Source: Vespa crabro
Taxonomy: Eukaryota; Arthropoda; Insecta; Hymenoptera; Vespidae
Assembly (NCBI RefSeq): GCF_910589235.1
Contig: NC_060956.1
Location: forward strand, 481,501-545,500
Length of the DNA stretch: 64,000 bases
Reading direction: 5' to 3'
Each line of letters starts with the position of its first letter. Within the stretch, counting starts at the first letter, position 1. Positions 1 through 10,489 of the stretch are shown piece after piece. Made by a program: the position numbers and the translations under genes. The notes below the pieces were generated by a model. That model saw only the letters and a program-made list of their open reading frames with translations, was not told the DNA's origin and did no database searches.

Positions 1-128
1 AGTTCTTTCATTCTCGTAACGTCATTCGTTAAACTTTCTATGTTGAAATCTTTCGATAACGTACTGTAAACATAGAATATGTTGCAATGAGACACACAAA
101 ATTTACAATAAAAATCCTATATACATAC

Positions 129-355
129 TTTTGTTCTTTCACGATAAATTCTGAACATGTTTCGTATAAATCTAAACATTCGAGATTATCTCTGAGATTT
201 CGTTGTTCCAAATATCTACGAAAAATTTCTCTACCGCGCGGATGCGTTAGAGTTTTCGTAATATTATCTGTTATCTGATCCAACTCTTCGCGTTTCAGAC
301 CAGAAATACATTTTCCAATGCATCCTATCGTTCTTCTTGATATAGGAGCCTGCAT
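129..355 (-). CDS. RGS-domain-like protein, first coding exon (partial)
   Basis: The reading frame starts with ATG at 355 and stays open past 129. The peptide has the block HPRGREIFRRYLEQRNLRDN followed by LECLDLYETC, which resembles helices 3-4 of an RGS domain (the fold that speeds GTP hydrolysis on G-alpha subunits). A good splice donor (GTATGT on the minus strand, 123-128) ends the exon after about 75 residues; translation beyond it becomes hydrophobic, AT-driven sequence and is probably intronic. The rest of the gene lies left of the window. RGS subfamily cannot be assigned from one exon. Axin-like or GRK-like RGS folds are alternatives, and chance similarity is possible because only part of the domain is visible. 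Confidence 0.45.
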
Positions 356-2280
356 GCTTCATACCGGTTACTCAAGACTGGAAAGTAACGTCAATGTTAA
401 AGAAATTGTTTAAATAAATTGTGAACTTTGTTCGCGCGCGCGCGCGATTCGTATCATTTGTATACTTTAACACAGTCAAGACGTAACACCTAATAAAAAA
501 AAATGCAGTATTAAATATAATTGATTAAACATTAATTCATTTGTTGTAACTATAGCGCGCCTCTTTTTTTTATTAGTCCGCGCGTCTCTCTCTTTATGTA
601 TAGATATACATATATATATATACATACGTATCGATCACGCTTTTGCGAAACTTGAAACGCAATTCGCATGCTCAAAAGAAAATAGTCATAATCAATGAAC
701 GTTTTATGAGAACTATTACGTCAGAGAAACAATGAAGTTCCAAATTGTAACTACGTTGTACGTTTGAAATTCTTTAATCCAAAACATTCTAATCGTTCGA
801 TAGGTCAACACCAACGAACCATCGATGACGATAGCAACTCAAACTTATAAATAGAATTCGTTTTTGTTTTAATTTGTAAGAAAAAAAAATTTGGAATATC
901 ATTTCGAGTTCCATAACTCGAGCAAACCTTAGTGTAAGAGACGTTATCGATCGTAAATTTTGCCGGCCGGATTTCCGCTGACTGCTTACCTTAATCACAG
1001 GATGACCCCTTTTCTGAATATAAAAAGACGGCAAAACGTAAGACGTTCATCGTTCTTCAAAAGAGCGTCAAAGAATCTATTGTTAGGAATACATTGTATT
1101 AACATACACAATTTTTGTTTTTAATTACGTTAAAATCACGTGATTCAAGTTGTAACGTAACGAGATATCACGAAACGCACTATATCGCTTCACGGCGAAA
1201 ACTGAACTTTCCTTAACTCTTCTTTGCGTTTCTTTCCTAATAAGTGCCCTCTAGCTTTTCACACGACATCTTTCTACATATAAGCTAAAAATATCTCCCG
1301 AAGATTTGGAAACTCTTTCTACGAAAACAACAAAGCTAGTAATTCTTATCGTTTTCTGTCGTTCTGTTTTCCTTTTTTCTTTTCTTTTTTTTTTTTTTTT
1401 TTTGTATTTTTACCAAACAATTTTAACAAAGAACTAAGAGAAGAAATATATAGAAGATACTAATGGAAGAAGAAGAAAATTTACTTCGTATAGAAAATAA
1501 TGAAAATAAATTTCCCTTCTTAGGTTATCGAGGTGTAAAATAGTCTTATTACATTATACAAATTTGTTGAATTGAGCGAATAACGTTGAAACATAACCTC
1601 TGTAAATGGAAATAAATGCTAATACGAAATAAAATCATTCAGATTTTCGGGATCGGTCATAATCTTTTTATATTCGTCGCAAACCTAAGTGTTTTCATTT
1701 TTCTAAAAATATAAAATATCAAAATGTCGTCGATATATGCAAAAATGAGAAAACACTGACTTGTTACATACATAAAATACAATGAATCCGTCAAGGACTG
1801 TCGTTTAATATTCAAAAGATCGTTTGCAATACATGCCGTGTTGCCGTACGACACGCTTTACATACGTAATTTATAATTTACTAGTTTGTTACAATTTCTT
1901 GGGAAACAGCATAATATATTACTAACACGGCATATTTAATTAATTAAAAATAAATTAATAATTTTACCAAAGATATTTCCTTATTCTTTTCTTATTTTTA
2001 AAATTAATCTATAAATGAATATGAATATCCTACGAAAATCGAATCACCGAGTGTTATTACTTAAATTTGATTGGTTCTTATTCTAATGCCTAGCCAATCA
2101 ACATTATTACTACATTTCCTGTATACCAATAGGATCAAATAAAGTCATGTACTTTATAGTAAAAGAAGCCGCGAAAATATTTCTATATGAATAGTAACCT
2201 AATTAACAATGTAGATACATTTAATATTTTAAGATAATTAACTCTCCGGTGTTTACATTTATTTCTGTACATTACGAAAA
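356..2280. other. Intergenic region with two likely promoters
   Basis: No convincing gene was found between the RGS-like exon and CTF18, which are divergent. The stretch holds a short CG repeat (434-446), a (TA)n tract near 607-622 and an 18-base-plus T run near 1386. Short reading frames here (for example minus 789-1034 and 1657-1854) show no recognisable motif and look like chance. Confidence 0.6.
2067..2130. promoter_or_regulatory. CCAAT-box cluster upstream of CTF18
   Basis: Three CCAAT pentamers lie within 64 bases: an inverted one in GATTGGTT (about 2069-2076), a direct one in AGCCAATCA (2092-2100) and another at 2126-2130. They sit 150-215 bases before the CTF18 ATG. This spacing suits NF-Y-type promoters. 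Motif match only; no transcription start is known. Confidence 0.35.
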
Positions 2281-5200
2281 ATGGATAATGAATTTCCAGA
2301 TTCAGATGAAGAATATGATTTAATACGTAAAGATGACTTTGAAGTTTTACAAGAAATCCAAGGTATAAGCTTCATAACCTCTTTATTTGTAATTAATATT
2401 TTCGTATAAACATTTATTTTTTTAGCTCAATTAAATAACAAGAAAAATCTTAAAAATAATGAGGAACAAACATTACAACAAACCGAAAAACAGAAATTGA
2501 TTGAAAATGATTTCAATTCGCCAAGCACTTCTCTACAGGCAAACAAATCTTATAATCATTCCATAGTTAATTCCAGAAAAAGGAATTACGATGAGCTATT
2601 TGGTGATATATCAGATTTATTGGAAAAAGATACTTTCTGTATGTATAAACGTATATAGAATTCTTTTTACAAAATATTAAAGTTTCATTTTGATATATTT
2701 ATTTTATAGCCGAGTACTTGGAGCCAAAAGAAAAAAGACCTTGTTGGTATGAAACAGATGCTATTATTAAAACAGTTGTTGACACAAGAAAAAAATTACA
2801 AGAAGAAGACGGTCATGTGCCTTATAAAGCTAAATATTATCAGAAGTAAGATCATTTATAATTTATAACTTACAAAAAAAACAAAAAATTCGATTGATAA
2901 CTTCAATAATTTAATGAATATATTTTTACTAATAGCAAGGAAAATGGTAACATTTCTTTACGCGTACCACCCTGGAATTTTATAGCATTAACTAGATCCT
3001 TTGATTCTCAACGTTTATATATTAGAATCAAGAATGAAGAAAATATAACTGTAGAATCAATGAAACCTGTTCGTAATCTATTATCAATACCATATGATCA
3101 ACTTAAAGCAGAAGCAGAAGAAATTGTAAGTACATTGAGATTAAGATTTACTTACATTATCTCAAGCACTGAGGCATACAATTAATTAATGCAATTAATT
3201 TGTACTATAATAGATTGTCAATAATGCAAAACGTGCAAGTTTAGCAGCCACTACGTCTTTCGATGGCGATAAAACATCTGGCACTGAATTATGGGTTGAT
3301 AAATATAAACCTAAAAAATACATAGAACTTCTTTCGGATGAAAATGTTAATAGACAGTTTCTGTATTGGTTAAAGTTATGGGATAAAATAGTATTTAATA
3401 AAGAGATATCTTTTCGAAAAAAGAAGATTAATGTATCTACAACAATGTCAGAAAAATTTGAAGATAGTAGTAAAAATGATGTGGATAGTAAAGGTTATCC
3501 TATTCATAAGATAGTATTACTTACAGGACCTCCTGGATTAGGAAAAACAACTTTAGCGCATTTAGCAGCAAAACATGCAGGTTATAATATTATTGAAGTT
3601 AATGCAAGCGATGAAAGAGGACCTGATGCTTTTAGGTGATATTATATAGATAAATTATATAGCTATATACAATATTAATATTTATAAATATATTTTTATA
3701 GACAAATACTCCGTGCTTCAACGCAAATGAAAGCAGTAATAGGTAAAGATCCACGTCCAAATTGTTTAATTCTTGATGAAATAGATGGTGCACCAATAGC
3801 TTCGATCGAAGAACTTTTAAAATTTGTACAAGGGAAATCTTCTTTCAGAGATAAAAGAAATAAACTGAAAACTGAGAAAGAAGGAGAAAGTTGTCAACGG
3901 CCTATAATTTGTATTTGCAACGAATTATATACTCCATCTTTAAGGTCTGTATTTTAATGATATGCAATACAATTTAAAGAATTACCAAAGAAATTAATTA
4001 TATATTCTAGACCACTCAGAAATTTTGCTCTTGTAATAGCCGTACCACCAGTAAGTACTACAAGATTAGTACAGCGACTAATGGAAATTGCACAAAAAGA
4101 AGAATTAAAAATACACCAAAATGATCTTCTAAAATTAGTAGAAAATTGTGACTGTGATATTAGATCTTGTCTTGGTACATTACAATATATGGGAAATCTT
4201 GATATAAAGCATAATGTGTCTTTAGGATTAAAAAATACTCGCAAGGGATTATTCGATACATGGAAAGAAATTCTTAAAATTCCTGTCAGTAAAACGGGTA
4301 TTTTATCTATCCGCGACAGAGTGCATAATATATTAAAAATAATACAGAATGGTAATTTTATTATTTTTTCAGTTTTAGCATTAACCACTTGTTTTTTTTC
4401 TCATTTACTTTATTTGCTCTAACATAATATTATTGCATTAACATAGTTTTTCTTTTTTGTTTTTTCACATAGGAGATAATGAAAAGTTAGTTAATGGCAT
4501 ATTTCATAATTATCCTACAAATTGTACTGAGAAAATTCTAAATATATCTGAAGCAGCTGAGTGGTTTCAATTTTATGATGAAATTTCAACCTCTGTATTA
4601 CATAATCAATCTTGGTCAATTATGCCATATACAAATTATGCATTTCTTACATGGCATTTGAATTTATCTACTATGCAAGTTCCGAAATTATTTTACCCTG
4701 TTATTGTATTTGAAGTAAATATCTTTTTGCTAATCAATAAATTTTAACAAGTATAAATGAATAATGTGTAAACAAATGCAAATATATTCTATATTTATAG
4801 ACAAATCAAAAGATCGCGAAAAGCACAAGCATCTTGACAACAGTGAAACGTAATCGTGGAATTGATAATATAACATTGATTATGGATATTACCCCTGTTC
4901 TACCTGATCTCTTAAATCCACAAATTCGTACTGTTTCTGGTCATTTATATTCTTCTGCAGAAAAAGCTCATCTCTCACGTGTTGTTAACATTATGATAGA
5001 TTTTGGACTTACTCTAGTACAAGAGAAAAATACTGATGGAAGATATGAATACCAATTGAATCCGTAAGTGAAACTTTAAGAAATTGTATGTTTGATAACT
5101 GATAGTAATCCTTTACATGTTATTTATTCATATTGTCAAATATCTAGCAATTAATTCGTTTCATAATTAACTATAGCAATATTGACGAAATTGGATGCTT

Positions 5201-5800
5201 TCATGATTGTAAAAACCGTATAAAAATTTCTTATGCAGTATTACAAATTATTTCTCAAGAGTTACAAATTGAATATGTTAAAAGATCTGCAAAAGTCACA
5301 GGAATTATACAAAATGATACGGGGGAAAAAGTACAGAACAAAATGAAAGGAACTGCCATAAGTGCAAATCTAGTACAACCAAATAAATCTATGATAGCAA
5401 ATACTGATGCATCTATTATATCAAATTGTTCAGAACAGGTTGATAAAACTTCGATGCAAATCTCAGTGAGTTTTTTAAAAATCTCTAAAAATATTCTGTA
5501 ATAATATTAAATTTATATGTGTATATATTATATATATACACATATAAATATATATAAATATATATATATATATATTTATATATTTTCTTTATACTTATCC
5601 TCATGTAGAAATATAAAAATTACTTTGGTGAAATAGTACCTGATAATAGCAGTATCAAAACAAATGTAAAATTATCTCCAAAATCAAACGAAATAAGACA
5701 AATCCGAGACATCGTGAAGAAATATGGCGTCTGGTATAAATATAAAGAAGGTTTAACTACAGCAGTACGACGGCAAGTTTTAATGAAAGATCTGTTGTAA
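2281..5800 (+). CDS. CTF18: Chromosome transmission fidelity protein 18 (alternative RFC clamp loader)
   Basis: CTF18 is the large subunit of the alternative replication factor C that loads PCNA and supports sister-chromatid cohesion and the replication checkpoint. Eleven exons: 2281-2362, 2426-2638, 2710-2845, 2936-3125, 3214-3635, 3702-3944, 4011-4351, 4473-4714, 4801-5063, 5177-5465, 5609-5800. They join to 870 codons plus stop, near the vertebrate length. The AAA+ ATPase core begins after ELWVDKYKPKKY. Walker A GPPGLGKT is at about residues 312-319, followed by NASDERG and then Walker B LILDEIDGA. The C-terminal tail ending GVWYKYKEGLTTAVRRQ is the conserved segment that in this family contacts Dcc1/Ctf8. 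The N-terminal 220 residues are acidic and poorly conserved, as usual. The start is the first ATG and gives an acidic opening (MDNEFPDSDEEYD). Introns are 60-150 bp; intron 10 carries a (TA)n tract. Confidence 0.95.
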
Positions 5801-6580
5801 CTCTTGTCATTAATACTTCATATATACTTCATATATATATGCACATAATATGATAAACATTACTTTATGATAATTGTAACTAACATAAAATATATTTTTT
5901 ATAACTTTTATGTATTTTTATATTTAAACATAGTTTTGAACATGGCGTTTGCATATCATCCGCGATACTATCACTAGATCTATTTGTCTAATCGAAAAGT
6001 TTCATGTTTTCCCATACAAAACTTTAAATCTATATATATTAAACTCGATCTTAAATCGACTTTAATTGATAGTATTGCGATATACATTTTAAATTTCAAC
6101 GCATGGCAAAGGGAAAACTTGACACACACATACCATTGTGTTTCAGCTCCATTGTATGCGCCTTTATTGAGTATTAGCTTCAGTGATCCCAACAACTTCA
6201 GTGATCCAAACGTATTTTATATATTTCATAGCTATGACTATAATATAAAACATTATTTTGTAAGAATAAAATTTTGAATTGAACTGAAAAAGGAAAATAT
6301 AAAAACATTATTATTCAACTTTAATAGTAAAAATACATAAAATATAATAAGCTAGACCGAATTGAAATATTACGTTTGTAAATGTTTATAACTATTACAT
6401 AATAAAATAATCGAGTATTAATTATCGAATTAAAAAATAATAACGAATTATAGACACCAGACAAAAGAAAGATTAGAAATGTAAAATGTAAGTACTTTAA
6501 TGTCTAGTTAAGATTTAATGTCTAGATAAGAAAAGAAAATATTTTAGAAACGTATAAAAAAATGCAGCCATTAGCTCAGT
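5801..6580. other. 3' flank of CTF18, no gene seen
   Basis: AT-rich sequence holding the CTF18 3' UTR and the edge of the repeat island. Two overlapping opposite-strand frames near 5980-6277 have no family resemblance and sit in low-complexity sequence. Confidence 0.5.
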
Positions 6581-6583
6581 CTT

Positions 6584-6637
6584 ACTTGCGATATAACATA
6601 TATTTGCTTATAATTTAGATTTTTATATGTCGCAAGT
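6584..6637. repeat. Short inverted repeat (possible hairpin)
   Basis: ACTTGCGA at 6584-6591 is answered by TCGCAAGT at 6630-6637, a perfect 8-base inverted repeat around a 38-base AT-rich loop. It marks the left edge of the repeat island. It could be the remnant of a terminal inverted repeat or a hairpin; no transposase frame is next to it. Confidence 0.35.
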
Positions 6638-6689
6638 ACTACCGACCCAGGTCTCACTACGTGGAAGTTGCTGCATGTGGAGACCCACG

Positions 6690-7190
6690 GACTGACGGTG
6701 ACTCTACTCTAAAATCCGCGTGCCGCGATACCGATCCGAGATACCTTTCCGCTTCAATGCACTGGCTTCTTAACTAACAGGGTATGCGTAGCTTAGCTAC
6801 TACACACCTCTTACAGATAGCTCCACCATTTGCACCGTCCGCTTCAGACATAACGGATTATTATGCACATCCGAATTTGTGCTTTCCGAATATCGAACAA
6901 TCAAAGCGCACTCCTTAGAAATACTAATCGCGTCGCGACACTCACGTGTGTGTTATAATTACGTAGATTCTACTGTTAAGCCGAAATTCGCGAAGTACCC
7001 CCATCGAGATTTAGAAGAAATCAAACGAAGTCCACGGTAGGACCTTTAATCGCGCCCGAACACCCACGCGAGTGTTAGAAGAACGATGACTCTACTCTAA
7101 ATTCGCGTTTTCGATTCGAACAATCAAACGTAATATAATCGCGCCCGAGAACACCCACGCCTGTGCCCGCCGACACGCGCGCCAGTGTCC
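6690..7190. repeat. Degenerate GC-richer tandem repeats, ~110-125 bp
   Basis: A block clearly richer in C and CG than its surroundings. The motif CGAACAATCAAA-CG recurs near 6893, 7012 (degenerate) and 7117. TAATCGCG(C/T)CCGA followed by ACACCCACG recurs in the same order, and GACTCTACTCTAAA appears near 6701 and 7087. The pieces line up as about four diverged copies of a 110-125 bp unit. No reading frame or transposon domain is present. Related snippets (CACTGACTCTA, GAACAAACACTG) reappear near 10088-10300. Confidence 0.55.
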
Positions 7191-7504
7191 TTCCTATCCT
7201 TCCCGTATTCGCGCGTAAAAATCGATGATGAATCCTGCCATACGATGTATGATCCGGGCGCAGATGAACCTATCCCTCGATGAACTATCCTGAAAAAAAG
7301 AAGCTAAGGAAAAATAAGAGAAAGCAAAAAAATATATAAAATAAAACATAATATACACATAGATTATAAATAGAAAATAAATATAATAATAAGTAAATAA
7401 TATAGAAAATGAACATATATAAATAAATAAGAAAGCTAGAGAAAGAAACAATAAAAGTGCAGCTCAGCACCATTCCATGGATCCTACCTAAGACCTATAA
7501 ATCA

Positions 7505-7712
7505 TAATTAATAAGAATATATTAAAAACATAATTAAAAACATAATTAAGAACATAATTAAAACATAATTAGAAACAAACACATAATTAAACACATAATT
7601 AAACACACAATTAAATACATAATTAGAAAGAAACAACATAAATAAATATTAAGAATACATAATTAAAAGGAAATAACATAATAATAACATAATTGAAAAC
7701 ATAATTCAAAAG
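7505..7712. repeat. ACATAATTAA-type short tandem repeat
   Basis: The core CATAATTA recurs more than ten times at uneven 10-17 base intervals from about 7505 to 7712, interrupted by GAAAGAAA-like stretches. Purine-rich AT minisatellite. The minus-strand frames it opens are low-complexity Tyr/Phe/Ile strings and are not genes. Confidence 0.6.
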
Positions 7713-7929
7713 GAAAAATATGAGATAGAAACGAGTGCCGGAGTAAGAAAAGATAGCCCCAGAAAGAGAAGAATAGAGACCCCAAAAAAGATAAGACAAG
7801 AGAAACAGTTTTATATGATGCTGTGACAGCAACCCGCACAGAGGCCCACACCCATGGGCCCCTCCCATGGGTCCCACCCGAGATACATATAGACGATAAT
7901 TAATGACAGTAAATAAGAAAAAATAGAAA

Positions 7930-8640
7930 TGACAGTAATTATACGAACGATAAAATGCTGAATTTAATTTGATTAAACCTAAGAAAAATAAAAGATTAAT
8001 TAAAAAGAAATGAAATATTCTGAGCACAGATATAAATAAATATTATTCTCTCTGAAAGAAATATTATATTTATTAATCAATAATATATGATAATATATGT
8101 ACATGTTCTCTAAAACGTTGCTAAGAATTTCCTATTGTTTAAATATTAATTAATTATTCCTTCACGTGTTCGCGATCCCACGACCTGGACCTAGCTGAAA
8201 AGAAATAAGGAAAGAAAAAAGAATTAGTATATATGTATATTAATTATACGAACGATAAATTGCTAAATTTAATTTGATTAAACTTAAGAAAAATAAACGA
8301 TTAATATAAATAAATATTATTCTCTCTGAAAGAAATATTATTATATCTATTAATCGATAGTAAATGACAATACATGTATATGATTTTTATAACGTTGCTA
8401 AGAATATCTTATTGTTTAAATATTAATTAATTATACTTTACGTATATCGTACATTGTTTAAATGTTCAAATAATCCTATTTATTAATTATTCCTTCCCGT
8501 GTTCGCGATCCCACAACTTAGAGCTAGCTGAAAAGAAATAAGGAAAACGAAAGAATATGTATATATGTATATATTAATTATACGAACGATAAAATTTTGA
8601 ATTTAATTTAATTAAACTTAAAAGCTAAGAAAAAGAAAAT
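7930..8640. repeat. Three tandem copies of a ~305-335 bp AT-rich repeat
   Basis: The sequence AATTATACGAACGATAAA starts at 7937, 8242 and 8576. It is followed each time by TTTAATTT(G/A)ATTAAAC, then TATTATTCTCTCTGAAAGAAA in the first two copies. The segments TTCGCGATCCCAC and TAGCTGAAAAGAAATAAGGAAA also recur in order. Spacing is 305 then 334 bases. The second and third copies carry small indels. No coding content. Confidence 0.75.
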
Positions 8641-10489
8641 ATTAATTAAAAAAGAATGAAAAATTCTGAATACTGATCTAAAGAAATATTATATTACTTT
8701 TACATTTCATAGATATGTGATTTTAATATAGAACTCGATTTTATTAAAATAAAATTATGAATTGAATTGAACTTAAGAAAAAAAAAATGTGCTAAATTTA
8801 TCAATCGACTTTAACGTAAAATTTGATTTTATTAAACTAGAATCATAAATTCAATTAAGTTTTAAAAAAAAGTTTAATATTAAAAAGGCATAAAATATGA
8901 AATAATCCTATTCTCGTACGCGTGGCAATGTGGGAATATTATTTATGGGAAATTACTTCGTCTCAGTTTTTTAAATTTACACCCCTACACCCATCACCAT
9001 AAGAGCATTTTGAGTGACAACATGGTAAAATTAAAATAATAACATGGTAAAACTAAGAGCCATTCTCGAAAGTTTCTAGTGAACCTTCGAAAATAACTCA
9101 ATAGTCTAATAGTTGACCTCTTGAGCCACATGTTGTCTTCGGCATATAGCCTCTTCTTTGCTTCGTGCCTCAACCTAATCGATTATCACTCTAAAACTGT
9201 AACGACAAAATTTGATTCCAAATTCTAAGATATGAAAGAAAACCCTAATACAACCCTAACGCATCTGAAAACTTATTATTCTTTCGAAAGATACTTTTTC
9301 GCAGCATGGGAGAAATTAAATATTAATTATAAAAAAATTAAAAATTAGATAATAGTATATTAATTGCTGAAAATCCTGAGCTAAAAATTAATTAATTTAT
9401 CATCTAGGCTTACGGACTACGTCTCTTTGTTTTTTAGCAATCATTCTACTCGATTTTTCTCTTTCAAAACAAATGACTCTATCGAGACTTTTTTTGTATC
9501 AATTTAAATCGATTAAATATTTAATTAATAATTATTTAAAAATATAAAGCAAACCCTTGAACGTTCCTTCTTACAAACGAATATTTTAATTATTGTAATA
9601 AAATCATCCATAGTTTCGTTTGTAATCCAGAAACTATCCATCGCGAGTGTCTTCTTACTCGTTCCTTATTAGAACGTATGAATATCGATTCTTTACTTAT
9701 TTCCGCGCGAGTAAAATATTTAAAAATGTATTAAAATATTCAAAATCTCAAATAAATATAAACGCGTTTGACCAAGAAGACCCTATCCTGATCTAATAAA
9801 TAAATGAAAAAATAAGAAACCATTCACGAATAAATCTCCGAAGAAATTTACTCGTGGTCACTCAATGCTCTTCTACTAATTAATTACAACCAATCACTCG
9901 TGCCGATTCGGACCTTTCGTCCTCGACATGATTGAGTGATTGGAGGGACTTAAAAATTCACTCACTACTTAAGAAGTTCTGCGATGGCTCCAAAACACTC
10001 GTTCAGGTTGAAATTGAGAGTGGACGACGTATGTGGTTGAAAATTAGGTAGGTCGACATCGAAGTTGACCAAGAATCTCTTCAATGATGCACTGACTCTA
10101 TTACGAGATACTTATTTTTTAACGAACGGTCACTGAATTTACTTCGCGAAACTCTATTATATTTTTATAAATACAGTCTGTGTGACTGTTAAAAAACCAA
10201 AAAGCTTTGCGAACAAACACTGACTCTAACGATTGCATTGCACGCAATCGATGCAAATACACATGTTTAAATCACGAAACTCGAACGAACAAACACTGCT
10301 TCGAGATATTCTTCTTTCAATGATAAAAATATTCAATAACATCAAGGGATCGCGGACGATTGCAATGATGTCCTGAAACAAAGAAATAAAAAAATAATTA
10401 TTAATACTGTTACTACAAATAATAAACTACAAAAATTACTGAAGAAACATGCAATACAAAAATAAATTTACCATAAAAATTCGTTGATA
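8641..10489. other. AT-rich repeat-island spacer, no gene seen
   Basis: No open frame, RNA gene or transposon domain was recognised. The stretch contains short repeated words: AACATGGTAAAA twice near 9020-9050, and GAACAAACACTG near 10209 and 10290. These suggest decayed repeats. It joins the 305-bp repeat block to the satellite array. Confidence 0.5.

Noticed and set aside
789..1854. Two minus-strand frames of 81 and 65 residues
   Set aside because: No family motif, and AT-biased composition typical of chance frames.
6584..6637. Inverted repeat as a DNA transposon terminus
   Set aside because: Arms are only 8 bases, no matching distant copy or target-site duplication was seen, and no transposase frame is present; kept only as a short inverted repeat.
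7194..8027. Several overlapping minus-strand frames of 62-134 residues
   Set aside because: They are Tyr/Phe/Ile/Ser strings encoded by AT-rich tandem repeats; the composition follows the DNA repeat and no domain is visible.
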